A stretch of 5,837 nucleotides of DNA, taken from NCBI GenBank assembly GCA_937915075.1, contig CALDMA010000206.1:1-5837 (forward strand). The letters run 5' to 3'. Of this stretch, positions 5,007 through 5,837 are shown piece after piece. Under the pieces are notes generated by a model. The model ran no database searches. It had not been told where the DNA came from and saw only the letters and a list, made by a program, of their open reading frames with translations. Origin of the DNA: an uncultured Oscillospiraceae bacterium (GTDB lineage Bacteria; Bacillota; Clostridia; Oscillospirales; Oscillospiraceae). Position numbers and translations under genes: made by a program. The stretch's first letter is position 1. Each line of letters opens with the position of its first letter.

Positions 5007-5837
5007 TTATGCGCCGATGGCCTCGTCATAGACGGCGGCGGCGGTGGGATAGCTCGCCAGGAGCTTATCGCGGAAGGTGTTGACCAGCTCCTCGTTTCCG
5101 TACACGGAAAATACGCTCTGCCCGACCGTGACGATGACCAGCTTATCCGGGAAGCCGCACATCCAGTGCTTGGCCTGAATGGTCGTGCGCAGGTCGTCCG
5201 CGAGCTTGGCGACGTTGTTCGCGTCGGCGACATGGAACGCGCCGCAGGTGAAGGTGTTCAGGTTCATCATGTGAACGAGCGAGGCGGCGCTGTCGATGAG
5301 CGAAGCGTCGTCCGCCGGGAAGGTGAGCATATAGCTGAGGTTGTCGGCATTGCTCGTGTCGAAGCTGCCGGGCGCGCCGTCCACGGCGTGCTCGGAATCC
5401 CCTCCGGCGGCAGGGAACTTCTCTTCATCGCTGTATGTATTCCAGATCGCGTTGAGGATCGTCAGCGCGTCGTCGGCAGCCGCGGCAGGCTTGTCCTCTG
5501 CCGGGGTCTCGGGCTTGGGCGTCTCGGTCGGCTGCTCCGCGGGCTTATCCTCCGTGGGCTTTTCGGCCGGCTTGGGATCGGGCTTGGGCTCGGGCTGCTT
5601 TTCAGGCTCTTTTTCCAGCTCCTTGGCAGGCTCCTGCTCCGCCGGCTGCGTCTGCTCGGGCTTGCTGTCCGTCGGCTCCTGCTCCGCCGGCTGCGTCTGC
5701 TCGGGCTGCTCCGGCTCGTCGGGCGTCCCGGTCGTTCCGCCGGGCTGCGGATCTCCACTGCCCTGCTCCTGCGAAGGTGCGTTGTCGTCGGTCGGCGCGG
5801 TGTCCTTGCTGCCGCAGGCGGCGAGGGACAGCAGCAT
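5007..5837 (-). CDS. Secreted lipoprotein with Pro/Glu-rich linker, 276 aa visible (5' partial)
   Basis: The visible protein begins MLLSLAACGSKD, and LAAC followed by G-S is a lipobox, so Cys8 would be lipidated and the protein held on the outer face of the membrane. Seven residues are too few for a signal peptide, so the true start almost certainly lies beyond the window edge. Residues 9-122 form a long, low-complexity linker rich in Pro, Glu, Gln and Lys, with the unit PEQTQPAEQEP at 45-55 and again at 60-70. A globular domain of about 150 residues follows (123-276). It includes ILNAIWNTYSDEEKFP, the segment NLNTFTCGAFHV, and WMCGFPDKLVIVTVG, with two cysteines (199 and 227) that could pair outside the cell. 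I do not recognise the domain with confidence. The linker probably spans the cell wall. The gene ends in its own terminator, so its co-orientation with the LuxR gene need not mean a shared transcript. Confidence 0.85.
   Translation of the reverse strand: MLLSLAACGSKDTAPTDDNAPSQEQGSGDPQPGGTTGTPDEPEQPEQTQPAEQEPTDSKPEQTQPAEQEPAKELEKEPEKQPEPKPDPKPAEKPTEDKPAEQPTETPKPETPAEDKPAAAADDALTILNAIWNTYSDEEKFPAAGGDSEHAVDGAPGSFDTSNADNLSYMLTFPADDASLIDSAASLVHMMNLNTFTCGAFHVADANNVAKLADDLRTTIQAKHWMCGFPDKLVIVTVGQSVFSVYGNEELVNTFRDKLLASYPTAAAVYDEAIGA
5629..5707. repeat. Direct repeat in the lipoprotein linker (34 bp identical, 45-bp period)
   Basis: Bases 5629-5662 and 5674-5707 are identical over 34 positions and are offset by 45 bases, that is 15 codons. 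They encode the repeated PEQTQPAEQEP unit of the lipoprotein linker. Near-perfect DNA identity suggests a recent duplication and a site where copy number may vary between strains. Confidence 0.8.

Noticed and set aside
5462..5758. A 98-codon Arg/Ser/Pro-rich frame on the - strand
   Set aside because: It is another frame of the lipoprotein's Pro/Glu-rich linker; the repeats make it look patterned but there is no start signal.
1..5837. tRNA or rRNA gene as integration target
   Set aside because: No tRNA cloverleaf or rRNA-like conserved segment is seen near the junction or elsewhere; the target appears to be a protein-coding gene.

Overview
The window looks like a GC-rich, low-GC-phylum gut Clostridia genome (Oscillospiraceae-like). 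This is inferred from three things: the strongly G/C-ending codons of the chromosomal genes, a MalT-type LuxR regulator of a kind common in that group, and a Pro/Glu-rich lipoprotein. No species-level marker is present.

Left part (1 to about 2275): probably the right-hand end of an integrated mobile element. It holds the 3' end of an unrecognised membrane-protein gene, an 81-aa gene that starts inside that gene's stop codon (ATGA), and a strong hairpin terminator. Next comes an AT-richer small gene with an odd leader, a terminator-like hairpin at its end, and a complete large serine recombinase of 497 aa. All genes here read rightward and the recombinase is the last, which is usual for elements using this class of integrase. 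The other end of the element is outside the window.

Junction (about 2260-2410): just after the recombinase stop, a short stretch has the codon pattern of GC-rich chromosomal DNA and ends in a clean stop at 2370. It is best read as the 3' remnant of a chromosomal gene interrupted by the element. A strong dyad hairpin then separates it from the convergent regulator gene.

Right part (2409-5837, minus strand): an 826-aa ATP-dependent LuxR-family transcription regulator (MalT/STAND type) has a good ribosome binding site, a -10-like box and an adjacent 17-bp palindrome that may be its operator. Upstream, in the same direction, is a secreted lipoprotein gene whose start is cut off by the window edge. 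It ends in its own 16-bp-stem terminator, so the two genes are probably separate transcription units.

The most interesting material is the control region of the recombinase (leader, overlapping stop/start codons, hairpin) and the element/chromosome junction. No wholly new multi-gene system can be supported from this window.
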